Part shown: in pieces, positions 32,532 through 42,179 of the stretch
Numbering within the stretch: position 1 is the stretch's first letter
How the letters are laid out: every line of letters starts with the position of its first letter
DNA from: a virus
Strand: one strand, 5' to 3'
DNA: 64,000 bases
Virus record (IMG/VR): IMGVR_UViG_3300008448_014963
Location: 1-64,000 of that record
Made by a program: the position numbers and the translations under genes
Notes under the pieces: generated by a model
The model's input: the letters and a program-made list of their open reading frames with translations, nothing else
What the model was told of the DNA's origin: nothing
The model's database searches: none

Positions 32532-33407
32532 ATGACACTGATATCAAGAGAACATTTAATTGATAGTAATATTGAAGTTGCTCACTTTCTAGGTGTTGTA
32601 ATTGACAACAAAGATCCAGAATTTAAAGGCAGAGCAAAAATTAGGATATTCGGAGTTTATGATGGGGTTGGTGATGAGGATTTGCCCTGGTCACACCAAA
32701 GATTTGATATGAGTTATGGTCTAGGTGGAGGATCTGGAAGAATGTCTGTTCCTAAATTAGGTTCAGTTGTACACGTCCAATTCAATAATGGCAACTATTA
32801 CAGTCCAGAATACAAAGCAGTGCAGGAACTTTCTCCAGATCTCATCGATGAAATCAGGGCAAGTTACGATGGAGCTCATTCCCTTATTTATGATGGAATC
32901 GAGAGATTAAAAATTTATTACACTGTAGAGAAAGGTCTTGTAATCGATCTAAAGGAGTCCAAAATCATCATTCGAAACGATAACTCGATATTGATCACTC
33001 ATGCGGACGATACTTCGTCTATTGAGCTAAAAGGAGGTAAAATCACTAAGTATGCTGACCAAGAGATAGAGAATACTGCAGTTACTAGAATTAAGCATTC
33101 TTCTGAGGAAGTTTGGATGGACGGAAAAACTACCAACCTCGGACATTCCCCGGTTTTCTCAGCGATTTGTGCTGAGCCTCTTTGGGATTTTCTGAAGAAG
33201 TTAGCCATCGCAGTAGATGCTAAACTTCCAGTAACACCTGGTGTAAGTTCCACATTAGCACAAAGCTTTGAACAGCTTGCAACTAGTCAGACAGTAAGGG
33301 TAACAAGGGAAAACTTACCAGACCTTCCTACAGTCCCAGCACAAAATAGCCAACCTGTATCTTTACCTAGTTCTGCTACTGGAGGAACAGGAGCAACAGG
33401 AGGATAA
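32532..33407 (+). CDS. Baseplate spike protein, gp5/VgrG-like OB fold
   Basis: 291 residues. Residues about 15-95 are the gp5-type OB domain: VVIDNKDPEFKGRAKIRIFG, then EDLPWSHQ, GGGSGRMSVPKLGSVVHVQF and NGNYYSPEY. Residues 125-200 have short alternating strands (KIIIRNDNSILITHADD, SIELKGGKITKY) as in a triple-stranded beta-helix spike. There is no lysozyme domain like that of T4 gp5. The C-terminus is Gly/Thr-rich and ends with GGTGATGG. The box is absent here, so it is read from the upstream operon. Confidence 0.82.
   Translation: MTLISREHLIDSNIEVAHFLGVVIDNKDPEFKGRAKIRIFGVYDGVGDEDLPWSHQRFDMSYGLGGGSGRMSVPKLGSVVHVQFNNGNYYSPEYKAVQELSPDLIDEIRASYDGAHSLIYDGIERLKIYYTVEKGLVIDLKESKIIIRNDNSILITHADDTSSIELKGGKITKYADQEIENTAVTRIKHSSEEVWMDGKTTNLGHSPVFSAICAEPLWDFLKKLAIAVDAKLPVTPGVSSTLAQSFEQLATSQTVRVTRENLPDLPTVPAQNSQPVSLPSSATGGTGATGG
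33398..33403 (+). promoter_or_regulatory. Strong Shine-Dalgarno site (AGGAGG)
   Basis: AGGAGG lies 6 nt before ATG 33410. It is one of the few canonical ribosome sites in the window, though it is also part of the Gly codons that end the spike gene. Confidence 0.55.
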
Positions 33408-33409
33408 CA

Positions 33410-36400
33410 ATGGCATCTGAAAGTATAGAATCAAGAATAGATGATTTACTTGGTCAAGATTTTGAAAATCTTACTACTGAGCAAATAGTACAAACAATTA
33501 CTGGTCAACAAATTGATTTACCTTACGAGGATTTACAATCAGAGGAAGGATTCAATAAAGAACTTGAAAAATCTGAAAAAGAAGTAGAGGAACTTATTAA
33601 AAGTCTTGAGCCAGGACCACCACCTATTCCTCTTTCTAAAATAGAAGACCTGGCGTGTAAATATGAAGGTGATTCTTTATATTCTCAAATTCTGTTGGAA
33701 TCATTAAAGACTGAAAACAGGGACTTATACGAAGAACTCAAAAACTCTGGTAGTTTAGACGAAAAGACCTTTATAGTGGATGATTTGGGCGTGCAAACAA
33801 ATATTCCAACTTTCAAAAAAGAACGGGATATTTCTTCAACAGGTATTGTGAAATTTCTTGGACAAAAGGACCCCAAATTTTTAGAGAAGACAAACGAATC
33901 TTTGTTCGACAATCTTGATCCTCTAGTACTTGGAAAACCCTCAAATTCAGGTGCAAAGAAAAAAAGAGAGCTCAATATTCTTGGATACAAAATTCCTTTG
34001 GAATTTATAATGTCAGGTAAAAGAGTTGTCCATGTTAAACTTGGAGGACCTTCGATTACAAATGACCAAGCCCTCAGTGATATTAATAGAGTTCTAGGAG
34101 ATCAGCTTAAAAATTCTAAAAAATGTGATTTTAAAGATCTGGATTTAAACGGAGATGCTGATAATGATTCAGAGAATGATCCAGAAAATGATTCAAGGGA
34201 AGGATCAGGTTTGGAATTCGACAGTGATGGAAACTTTTCAGGACTGGGAAGATTCGCATCAAATCGACAAGATGGATATGATGCTAATTTTTTTCCGGAT
34301 GGAGATGATCCTATCATTAATGATGATTGCGATCCAGGCCTTCCTGAAGATCCAATTACTGGAGACATCATATCAACCAAATCTGATGTTGAAGAGATAT
34401 CTGGAGAATTCTGCGATCCACCTGCCTTTGACTTCTCTGGAATAAATGACTTGACAGGATCCAATGACTTGACAGGATCCAATGTTGATCAGGAGGATCC
34501 ACCAGCAGCTAATGTAGATGTTGATGCAATCCAAGCATGTATAGACTCTGCATTAGAAAAGTCTAACAAAATAGATAAAAAAAATAAGGAAACAGCTCGT
34601 TGGCAAGTTATAGAAAGATTTCTAGAGGAAATTCTTTATCACTATGAAATCATATTCGAATACCAAAAGTCTTTGCAAGATGCCTGGCAATTAAGATTTC
34701 CGTTTTCGAATGGAGGATCTCTTAGTGATTACGAACTTGGAATTTCAATTTTAACCCTTACTGACCAAGAACCAATTCTGGAACAACAAGTACAGCAAGA
34801 AGTTACTGATATAGAAAACGTTTATAATCTCTTCCTTTCTAATAATCCAGTTTTCACGCGAAAACTGTTCGACCTTTCCTTTGCTGATACTGAACTTGAA
34901 AGGAAAGACCTAAAGGACTTATTTAAAGAAAATATCGAAGCAGGAAACTCTCCGGTTGCTTTTGATCAATCAAAACAAGCTTATCGATTGGACGAAGGAT
35001 TAGCTTCTTTTGAAACTAATATTGAATCGATTAGGAACATACTGGTTAAAAAAGATTTTGTTGACTCTTTAATAAACCAAAAAAATGAACTCACAGCACT
35101 TAAAAATGCTAATATCGAAACACTACAATCAAGAACTGGAAGAGATTTAGACCTTAATGATATAGAAGCTGCGCTCATAGGAACATCAGGTGATTCAGGA
35201 GATCTATATGGACAATCTAGTGCTCAACTTGAACGTAATGAGAGGGTTTTCTCTGCATATTCTAGCAGTAACGAGGAATATGCCACAGATGGATACCCTT
35301 TTATAAACAAGATCCAAGAATTTTCTGTTCGATTTGCAAGACCAGAATTTAACAGGGCCAGGGCTGAACTTCAATTTAAGGTGTCTTTCATGTCTGATCT
35401 AGGAGATCCTTTACCTTATAAGAATGTCAAAAAACCTGGTAAAATTTCTATGACTGGGGAGCCATCAAATCCTTTGCAGGAAGTTCCTGAACCAGACCAA
35501 GAAAAAATCAAACTAGGAAACGAACACGCAGGTAATGGTGGTTTATTAGCTGAATATTCCACGGAATATTTGGCTTCTTACCAATTCTTAGAAATTGTGA
35601 ACCTTAAAACTGGATTTCCTGATGTTGGAGATTTTTTCGGATTTTTTGAAGATGTATTGAATACGAATAAATCCAAACAGACTATCATAAACCAGATTAA
35701 CGAGGACAGGGGAATTCTTTATGGTGAGCTTATTGAAAAATCTGCCTCAAATTGGCTTTTCTTTTCTCCACAGGAAAGAGGAGATAACGATGCTAGGAAT
35801 CCAAGCAAGCTTAGACCTGGTACTTTTACTGCAGATGGCGAACCTAATGAAGTTTTCACAGATTTCTATGGAAACTTTAAACCTAAATGGGATGCTAAAT
35901 ACCAACAAAACAAACAGGTTTATGTCGAGCCTAAACTCAATGAAATAAAAGGATTAGCAAGACAGGCTGGAAATGCACTAGGAAACACTTTGCCTTTATT
36001 AGATGTTATCGGAATTAGAATATTTGAAAATTTTACTAACATCAAAGAAAAGATAGAGCAAATTGAAGAACTGATGCTCATTGCAGCACAGAAAAGAACT
36101 GAAAACGAGCAATCCCTTACTCCTGAAGCTTTGGATAAGGAGTTTTCTGATCTTAAATGTGCGGGTGCTGGTGGTGCTGGAGATGGCGATGGAGGAAACG
36201 TTGATAACGGAAATTCAGTTAATTGTCCACCGCAATGCTGTGGTCCAGCTGGATCGGATTTTAAATATGCTAATTATCTAACATCGTCCCCACCTAGTTC
36301 GGACTGTCCAACTATATTTCAAAGATGTTGGTGGAAACAGTTTTGTAAAGATGTAACTAAAGTTGGGTTACTGCCGTATCCTAATGGATTGCCTCCAATT

Positions 36401-38659
36401 GAAAAAACTAGTTTCTTTCTTTCTGGAGGACCATCAGTGAGACTTGGTTTAAAATATTGGCCGGTTGGTTATTTACCACCTGCTTTTATTCCTATTCCTG
36501 TACCTAATCCTGTGGACGGACAGCCTTTTATTAGGATCCCTTTGCCTATGATATGGACAATAGTAGATCCTATTATTATTCCACTTCCACTTAATTTAGG
36601 AGTAATCGTAATTTTCATTCCATTTATTGGAGGTTTTATGCCTACTCCTCTAGTGTACTTAAAGGAGTTTATAACTGGAAGTTCTTTATTCTTAACAGGA
36701 ATCAGAGGTCCAAGATTTATCCCAAGAAAATCTGATCCTGAACTTAAAGACCCTCTTGAAAAAATCAAGCAGATTCTTTCTTTTGGTATTCCTGATAAAC
36801 TTATTCCACTCCCAGGTTTTGGACAAGATGACGTGGATTCTCCAAATAGGATTCTTAGTGATCTTCAAACTAATCTGACAAAAATTTTTGACAGTGTTCC
36901 TCCTCCTGGTAATATTGAAGCTTTAAGGGAAGCACAACAAAGAGAAATAGACCTTAAGAATTCGATTTTATCAAAAAGGAAAGAGTATGACAAAAAAGCA
37001 GCACTGCTGGACGTTCCTCAGCCAAACGTGGATGAAGAAAGAGAGCAGTTGGAATTAATAATTGCACAAAGGAAGGAAACTCTTAAAACTGTAATAAAGG
37101 ATTATTTAAAAACAGGGATACCTAATCCTAAATCCATTTATTACCCACAGGATAAAGACAAGCTTAAAATCGACGTTCCTGGAATAGTTAAGTCTTTGAG
37201 AATTCTTAAGGATATGAAAGCTAGTTTTGTACCGTTAAAGTGTGGGGACAGTATTAACTTCAAAGACGAAATGAGGGAGGTTCTTAAATTAATCAAAGTA
37301 CCTTCTCCACCCAAATATATTTTGGACAACTTAAACGTTTCGAATCCGAATAAAATTTTCTTGAGATTAGATAAGGATCCAAGAACTATGGAAAAGGAAG
37401 AATTTGAAGATCTAGTTAAAGAAATTAGATCAGCATCTCTTGCAATAACCCATATTATACTAAAGGGAAACAAATTCTCGGTAATTAAAAAAGTTAGAAA
37501 GGGAGCATTTTCAATAATTGATGATTGTGAAAAACAAGGACCTTTTGTGTTTCCTCCTGTTCAAGTTTCAAATATTGCACCTGTTCCTCTCAAAATTATT
37601 AAAATTAAAAATCCTCTTCTTACTGCGATGTACCTAAGGATTATGGAGGGTATGTCTAAAATAATATATTCAAGAGAGGACTTCTCAAGATATGTTAGGT
37701 ATGATGGAGAAAATCCAATTCTAGTTATAAGAGTTAAGGATTTAAAAAAATTAATATCGAAAAAATTAGGACTTTCTAGAAGGGGTCCATTTGATCCCGA
37801 AAGACCTCTGGACCTTGAAGAACCTTTAGTTTCTGATTTTCCGCATCCCGAAGGTCCGTATTGTTGCTTGGAATCACTTAATGGAGGTTTTGGTAATGCT
37901 ATCTCAGCTTTTGAAATCCCTACAGTTTTCCCTCCCAAACAAGATCAAGTTTCACAAACACAAGGTTTAGGTGGAATAATTCAGGTAACTATACCTGGTA
38001 CTATAATTAAGAATTTTATTATTGAAACAGTAACATCCTTATTAGATGGAGGTTTATTAGAGCAACTGCTTCCTGAAATTGATAATATAGATTCTCCTAA
38101 GTTTACAAATTTAAATCCGCAGGATATTCAGAAAATAGCTAGGAATTTAGTTAGAGAGAGTTTAAATCCAGAGTCTCCAAATATCCCTGATTTTTTAAAT
38201 CTGACACAAATTCCAGTTATACCAAAAGCTCGACCTACCGACATGATAGAACAAGCCCTAATTGGAATGGGTGCACCCCCTCCTGCAAGAATAGTTTACA
38301 GCTTATTCTGGAAATACTTTAAGGGTTTGCCAAAATCCCCACTACTTGGAAATATAGTAAATCCTGCAGTTGAATTGTCTTCGAATATACTTACCAAAAT
38401 TCCATGGCCACTTACAGTATTATTAGGAAGAAATGTTATAAACTTAATTAATCCAATCATCTTATCAGATGACCATCCCTCATGGAGAAGAATGAGCCTT
38501 AAAAACGCTTATTATGTTGTCTATATCGATGAATTTTTAAGAAGTGCAGCTGATGTTTCTGGACTATTTAAATTCTTCTTAGGTGCAGCTGATCCAGTTT
38601 ATCCAATTCCTGAACTCCCTTCCGAATTACAAAAAGCATTTAATGTAAAAAAATATTAA
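33410..38659 (+). CDS. Giant virion/baseplate protein (1749 aa)
   Basis: 1749 residues, unknown family. Visible parts: a Glu-rich helical N-terminus (to about 75); an Asp/Asn/Glu/Gly-rich segment at about 240-330; NDLTGS twice in tandem; helical segments 390-600; a Cys cluster at about 938-980 (CPPQCC, then CPTIFQRCWWKQFC); a Pro/Ile-rich hydrophobic stretch at about 1020-1085; a helical C-terminal half; and a final region with LTKIPWPLTVLLGRNVINL. Its place after the spike gene suggests a baseplate or tail-tip part. The hydrophobic part could contact membrane or pack inside the virion. No catalytic motif seen. Confidence 0.65.
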   Translation: MASESIESRIDDLLGQDFENLTTEQIVQTITGQQIDLPYEDLQSEEGFNKELEKSEKEVEELIKSLEPGPPPIPLSKIEDLACKYEGDSLYSQILLESLKTENRDLYEELKNSGSLDEKTFIVDDLGVQTNIPTFKKERDISSTGIVKFLGQKDPKFLEKTNESLFDNLDPLVLGKPSNSGAKKKRELNILGYKIPLEFIMSGKRVVHVKLGGPSITNDQALSDINRVLGDQLKNSKKCDFKDLDLNGDADNDSENDPENDSREGSGLEFDSDGNFSGLGRFASNRQDGYDANFFPDGDDPIINDDCDPGLPEDPITGDIISTKSDVEEISGEFCDPPAFDFSGINDLTGSNDLTGSNVDQEDPPAANVDVDAIQACIDSALEKSNKIDKKNKETARWQVIERFLEEILYHYEIIFEYQKSLQDAWQLRFPFSNGGSLSDYELGISILTLTDQEPILEQQVQQEVTDIENVYNLFLSNNPVFTRKLFDLSFADTELERKDLKDLFKENIEAGNSPVAFDQSKQAYRLDEGLASFETNIESIRNILVKKDFVDSLINQKNELTALKNANIETLQSRTGRDLDLNDIEAALIGTSGDSGDLYGQSSAQLERNERVFSAYSSSNEEYATDGYPFINKIQEFSVRFARPEFNRARAELQFKVSFMSDLGDPLPYKNVKKPGKISMTGEPSNPLQEVPEPDQEKIKLGNEHAGNGGLLAEYSTEYLASYQFLEIVNLKTGFPDVGDFFGFFEDVLNTNKSKQTIINQINEDRGILYGELIEKSASNWLFFSPQERGDNDARNPSKLRPGTFTADGEPNEVFTDFYGNFKPKWDAKYQQNKQVYVEPKLNEIKGLARQAGNALGNTLPLLDVIGIRIFENFTNIKEKIEQIEELMLIAAQKRTENEQSLTPEALDKEFSDLKCAGAGGAGDGDGGNVDNGNSVNCPPQCCGPAGSDFKYANYLTSSPPSSDCPTIFQRCWWKQFCKDVTKVGLLPYPNGLPPIEKTSFFLSGGPSVRLGLKYWPVGYLPPAFIPIPVPNPVDGQPFIRIPLPMIWTIVDPIIIPLPLNLGVIVIFIPFIGGFMPTPLVYLKEFITGSSLFLTGIRGPRFIPRKSDPELKDPLEKIKQILSFGIPDKLIPLPGFGQDDVDSPNRILSDLQTNLTKIFDSVPPPGNIEALREAQQREIDLKNSILSKRKEYDKKAALLDVPQPNVDEEREQLELIIAQRKETLKTVIKDYLKTGIPNPKSIYYPQDKDKLKIDVPGIVKSLRILKDMKASFVPLKCGDSINFKDEMREVLKLIKVPSPPKYILDNLNVSNPNKIFLRLDKDPRTMEKEEFEDLVKEIRSASLAITHIILKGNKFSVIKKVRKGAFSIIDDCEKQGPFVFPPVQVSNIAPVPLKIIKIKNPLLTAMYLRIMEGMSKIIYSREDFSRYVRYDGENPILVIRVKDLKKLISKKLGLSRRGPFDPERPLDLEEPLVSDFPHPEGPYCCLESLNGGFGNAISAFEIPTVFPPKQDQVSQTQGLGGIIQVTIPGTIIKNFIIETVTSLLDGGLLEQLLPEIDNIDSPKFTNLNPQDIQKIARNLVRESLNPESPNIPDFLNLTQIPVIPKARPTDMIEQALIGMGAPPPARIVYSLFWKYFKGLPKSPLLGNIVNPAVELSSNILTKIPWPLTVLLGRNVINLINPIILSDDHPSWRRMSLKNAYYVVYIDEFLRSAADVSGLFKFFLGAADPVYPIPELPSELQKAFNVKKY
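34445..34480 (+). repeat. 18-nt perfect tandem duplication in the 1749-aa gene
   Basis: AATGACTTGACAGGATCC occurs twice back to back and encodes NDLTGS twice. Perfect nucleotide identity means it is recent. Confidence 0.85.
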
Positions 38660-38717
38660 AAAAATTGGAAATTTAAATCCAATTATCTACTAAAAAAATC
38701 AACAAACCAAAAAATTA

Positions 38718-39827
38718 ATGAAAAGGAACAATTACACGTACTTCGATTACGATGAAAGTGAAAGAGATGTACTAGAAAAACTATACGAGAAATCATTACC
38801 ACAGGATATCAACCAAACAGAAGGTAAGGATTTAAAAAATAACTCCTCAACTAGAGTTATTATTAGCAGATACGACACAGAAAAAGGCATAGCTCTTGGG
38901 GAGACTCAGTTTGGTCAAAGCATTGTTATCGATACAAACAAAGAACAAAAAAGTCTTACGAAATTAGGATATCCTTTGATCGAAATGTCAGAGGGACAGG
39001 TTTTAGAAGTTGTTGTACATAAAGATCCTTCAGGTGCTTTTTATGGTTCTGTTTCAGCAGGATACGAAAAAGCTCTTAAGTCTGAACTTCATAGAGCAAT
39101 CAAGGATGATAATTGTGCTTTCAAAGTTAAAGTAAAAGAAGTTTGTAACGGTGGATTTATGGTCGATCTTTCAGGAATTCAATGTTTCTTACCCGGAAGC
39201 TTAGCTGCTGCAAACAGAATCATGAATTTTGCAGATTATGTTGGAAAAGAACTCACTGTAATGGTTGAGATTTATGATCAGAAAAGAGACATTTTCGTAG
39301 TATCATTTAAAAAGTACTTGAGAAAAATTATTGACGGGGAGGTTCAAAAACTTTCTTTCTCTAACAAGTATGATGGTATAGTTACAGGTGCTTCTGGTAA
39401 CGGTGTGTTTGTTGAATGGGATGAAATATTCACTGGTATTATTCCTTTTGACGAAGCTAACTCTGCTAAACTCCAAAGTCTGAAGACTGGAGACCCCGTA
39501 ACTTTCTTTGTAACTGACATTAAGAATCCACAAAGGATTACTCTATCGGTTACTGAGCCAAACGAGAAACTTAAAAGCATTCAGGAGCTTAAAGATTCTT
39601 CTTCTGAAGTAGTTGGGGATGACACACAGCTTAAAACTTATAAAGCTGAAATCACAAAAATCAAGACTTTCGGTGCTTTTGTTAAGCTAGAAAATGGTCT
39701 CAATGGATTGATCGAAAGAGAAAGATTAATGAAGTCAATTAAAGAGTATGAGGTTGGTCAATTTGTGAACTGCTCGGTTTCGAACGTTGACTTATCCTCC
39801 TTCAAAATACAATTAGCGGAGGTTTAA
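38718..39827 (+). CDS. S1-domain RNA-binding protein (ribosomal S1-like)
   Basis: 369 residues. After an N-terminal region of about 125 residues come three S1 OB-folds: about 130-200 (FKVKVKEVCNGGFMVDL, CFLPGSL), 215-280 (YDGIVTGASGNGVFVEW, GIIPFDE) and 305-369 (YKAEITKIKTFGAFVKLENG, GLIERERL). The third is closest to canonical S1. Residues 44-125 (RVIISRYDTEKGIALGET) may be a fourth, degenerate domain. S1 proteins bind mRNA at the 30S subunit. It is followed by a strong terminator. A role in directing ribosomes to phage mRNA is inference. It may equally bind replication or packaging RNA. Confidence 0.85.
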   Translation: MKRNNYTYFDYDESERDVLEKLYEKSLPQDINQTEGKDLKNNSSTRVIISRYDTEKGIALGETQFGQSIVIDTNKEQKSLTKLGYPLIEMSEGQVLEVVVHKDPSGAFYGSVSAGYEKALKSELHRAIKDDNCAFKVKVKEVCNGGFMVDLSGIQCFLPGSLAAANRIMNFADYVGKELTVMVEIYDQKRDIFVVSFKKYLRKIIDGEVQKLSFSNKYDGIVTGASGNGVFVEWDEIFTGIIPFDEANSAKLQSLKTGDPVTFFVTDIKNPQRITLSVTEPNEKLKSIQELKDSSSEVVGDDTQLKTYKAEITKIKTFGAFVKLENGLNGLIERERLMKSIKEYEVGQFVNCSVSNVDLSSFKIQLAEV

Positions 39828-39852
39828 TCCTTTAATAATTCCAAATTATAAT

Positions 39853-39893
39853 AAGAGTTTTACTTGTGATAAATAAGTAAAACTCTTTTTTTG
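39853..39893 (+). terminator. Rho-independent terminator
   Basis: A 13-bp perfect stem (AAGAGTTTTACTT 39853-39865 with 39875-39887) has a 9-nt loop and a 7-T tail. It ends the unit that closes with the S1-domain gene. Confidence 0.9.
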
Positions 39894-39927
39894 TTCCCAG
39901 TGCTAGAACTTTATTTTCTAGTTTAAG

Positions 39928-39935
39928 AATATATA
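39928..39935 (+). promoter_or_regulatory. AATATATA box
   Basis: GAATATATAAAAC directly precedes ATG 39940 with a 4-nt gap, right after the terminator at 39853. A new transcript must start here. Confidence 0.55.
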
Positions 39936-39939
39936 AAAC

Positions 39940-41379
39940 ATGGATTTAAATAAAAGCAATTTTTTTTATTCAGTGAAGCTTGGTTTTGAATTTGAGTTCT
40001 ATAGCAACTTGAATAGAGAAGAAATTGCTCAAAATCTGGGTAAGGAATTAGGAAAAAAAATAGTAGTTCTAAACAAATATCATTCGAAGCTTAAGCCTTC
40101 TGCCGATATTTTCAAATTAGAGCCAGATTATTCTGGTGGATCTAAGATGGTGGAACTAATCACAGGTCCACTTCCTTACTACGAAGCTATCCCTATTCTT
40201 ATCAGAACTTTGAAGTGGATCGATCTTTATGGTTACACTGATAAAAAATGTGCTTTCCAATTTGGGATCGATATTGACACCTCAATTTATCCGGAAATAC
40301 CTCCAGTTTCCCAACTCAATATACTTAAATTTGTATTGGGATTTGATGAGAATATAGTTTACAAATCGTTTGCTGAGAGAGCAAACTCTCTTTATGCTAA
40401 ATCTATAAAAAGGGTTATTCCTTCTAATAAATTTGTAGATCCATCAACACTGTCATTTATTGATAAGAACCTTTTTGAAGTCCCAGTAGAGAAGAATATG
40501 GGAATAAATTTCTTGAAATTAAGCGATGGCTATTTTGAGGTACGATACCTAGGAGGAAAAGATTATCAGAGAAAATATACACAGATTAAGGAAGTCATAG
40601 ATTATGTAGCAACTTACACTATACAGACTTTACAATCTAACAACATATTCACTCAGAATGATTTGAAGATATTGAAAACATTCTTGAACGAAATTTATAA
40701 AAGTTCATCAACCTTCATAAATCCGGATGCTTTCCAGAAAAATTATCCACACTTACAGGTGATGATTGATTTAAGATCTGATCCTCAAATACTAAGATCT
40801 TTTTTCCTAAACATAAGGGATGTTCTTTATGATTTGATCGTTGAAAATGGAATCAAAGAGGGACAATTGAACTACGATAGCAACCTTGGAAAATTCCAAA
40901 TCAAGGATATTAAAACAGCCAAAGCTTATTTGCTTAAGGACTACGATATTCTTGAATCTGAAATCACAGGCAACCTTTTCAACTGTAGATTATTTTCTAC
41001 TAAGTTGAACAATTGCTCTCTTGAAGATTGTGATTTGATTGCAGGTAACGAGGTTTATAATTCAAAAATTATGCACTCTGATATCATGTTTAGTAATGCT
41101 ATTCATGAAACCTACATTGATAATAAAGACAAAGAAATAAATTGTGAAGTCTTCGGAGGAATTATAAGATCTGGATTTATCGGAAAACTTGCTACCATTT
41201 CTCCAGAAACAGAAGTTGTAGCTGATGCTGAGGATGACAAAAAACTTAAAGGATCTTCTAGAAAAAGATTATTTCCTGACAGAAATGATGGTGAGTCTTT
41301 ATCAAAGCCAGTAAGATTTAGTAATAATAATGCTAAACCTTCTGGAATCCCTGGTGTATCTTTCAAACAAAACAATTAA
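39940..41379 (+). CDS. Putative amidoligase-like protein
   Basis: 479 residues. The first half resembles amidoligase/GCS-like COOH-NH2 ligases: KLGFEFEFYSN near residue 12 (first metal-binding Glu pair), PDYSGGSKMVELITGPLPYYEAIPIL near 65-92, a third block CAFQFGIDIDTS near 107, and YFEVRYLGGKDYQRK near 205. The usual His-x-His of the family is replaced by F-x-I-D-I-D, so the assignment is tentative. Residues 330-420 look like pentapeptide-type beta structure (FNCRLFSTKLNNCSLEDCDLIAG). It is the first gene after the terminator. It is followed by a probable connector gene, so it could also be a structural protein. Confidence 0.45.
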   Translation: MDLNKSNFFYSVKLGFEFEFYSNLNREEIAQNLGKELGKKIVVLNKYHSKLKPSADIFKLEPDYSGGSKMVELITGPLPYYEAIPILIRTLKWIDLYGYTDKKCAFQFGIDIDTSIYPEIPPVSQLNILKFVLGFDENIVYKSFAERANSLYAKSIKRVIPSNKFVDPSTLSFIDKNLFEVPVEKNMGINFLKLSDGYFEVRYLGGKDYQRKYTQIKEVIDYVATYTIQTLQSNNIFTQNDLKILKTFLNEIYKSSSTFINPDAFQKNYPHLQVMIDLRSDPQILRSFFLNIRDVLYDLIVENGIKEGQLNYDSNLGKFQIKDIKTAKAYLLKDYDILESEITGNLFNCRLFSTKLNNCSLEDCDLIAGNEVYNSKIMHSDIMFSNAIHETYIDNKDKEINCEVFGGIIRSGFIGKLATISPETEVVADAEDDKKLKGSSRKRLFPDRNDGESLSKPVRFSNNNAKPSGIPGVSFKQNN

Positions 41380-41380
41380 C

Positions 41381-42160
41381 ATGACTGAACAGGATCTAAT
41401 TCAAGAGGTTAAAGATGAGATTTCTCATTCTTGTTCTCTGCCTTACAACCTAAATGATCAAGAGATCAAAAGGATCATTAAAAGGGCAAGAGCTTATTTT
41501 TACGACAACTATCAATATGCTGTTGAAGATAGAATATTCGTCCTTGGTAGGGAATTATTTTCTGCACCAGCATTTAGAGCAACAAGACAAATACAACTTC
41601 CTTCTTGTGTGGTTTCAGTCTACGACGTAAGAGAAGTTAACGGATCTGGACTTATAGGAACACCGGATAAGGATTTCGGTGATTCCAAATTATTAGGGTC
41701 AGAATTGATGCTTTCTCCATTTGTTGGAGACAACCTTGTTTATAGAACTGTTTTATATTCTTTCTTTGACCTTGCAAAAGCATATCTTTTAGAAAGCTTT
41801 GCTTTTAATTTTAATAAAAACACAAAGAAACTTACTATTAATGGTAGAGATCCTGCTAGAACTAACACAACTGAAGCAGGAACAACCCAAGTTCTTTATA
41901 CTGGTATTGATGTAGGGGTTAGAGCTTACATAGCTATTCCTGAAGAAAGTCTTTATGATGATGAGCTTTTTGTAAGATATGTCTTAGCAGAAGCAAAGAT
42001 CAACATTGGTAGATTATTGGGAACATTCGAATACAATCTCCCAGGAGGTGTTAGAGTTAATTACAACAATATCCAGTCGCTAGGAACAACTGAAAAAACA
42101 GAAATTCTTAACATGATTAGAGACGAGAACACAAGTTCTTGGTTCCTGCAATGGAATTAA
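41381..42160 (+). CDS. Putative head-tail connector or baseplate structural protein (259 aa)
   Basis: 259 residues from ATG 41381, one base after the previous stop (an in-frame ATG at 41330 lies inside the previous gene). N-terminal helical region (QEIKRIIKRARAYFYDNYQ), a beta region with ATRQIQLPSCVVSVYDVRE, then long helices (VLYSFFDLAKAYLLESF, LAEAKINIGRLLGTFEYN). The mix resembles neck and connector proteins of large phages, but no family is certain. The homing endonuclease gene is inserted convergent to it, 20 nt away. Confidence 0.5.
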   Translation: MTEQDLIQEVKDEISHSCSLPYNLNDQEIKRIIKRARAYFYDNYQYAVEDRIFVLGRELFSAPAFRATRQIQLPSCVVSVYDVREVNGSGLIGTPDKDFGDSKLLGSELMLSPFVGDNLVYRTVLYSFFDLAKAYLLESFAFNFNKNTKKLTINGRDPARTNTTEAGTTQVLYTGIDVGVRAYIAIPEESLYDDELFVRYVLAEAKINIGRLLGTFEYNLPGGVRVNYNNIQSLGTTEKTEILNMIRDENTSSWFLQWN

Positions 42161-42179
42161 AAGGGTAATAACGGATCAG

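Noticed and set aside
32532-33407. Lysozyme domain in the spike protein, as in T4 gp5
   Set aside because: Residues after the OB fold form beta-helix-like strands; no Glu-Asp-Thr lysozyme motif is present.
33410-38659. 1749-aa protein as tape-measure protein
   Set aside because: It lacks long continuous coiled coil, contains Pro-rich and Cys-rich segments, and follows the spike gene instead of preceding the hub module.
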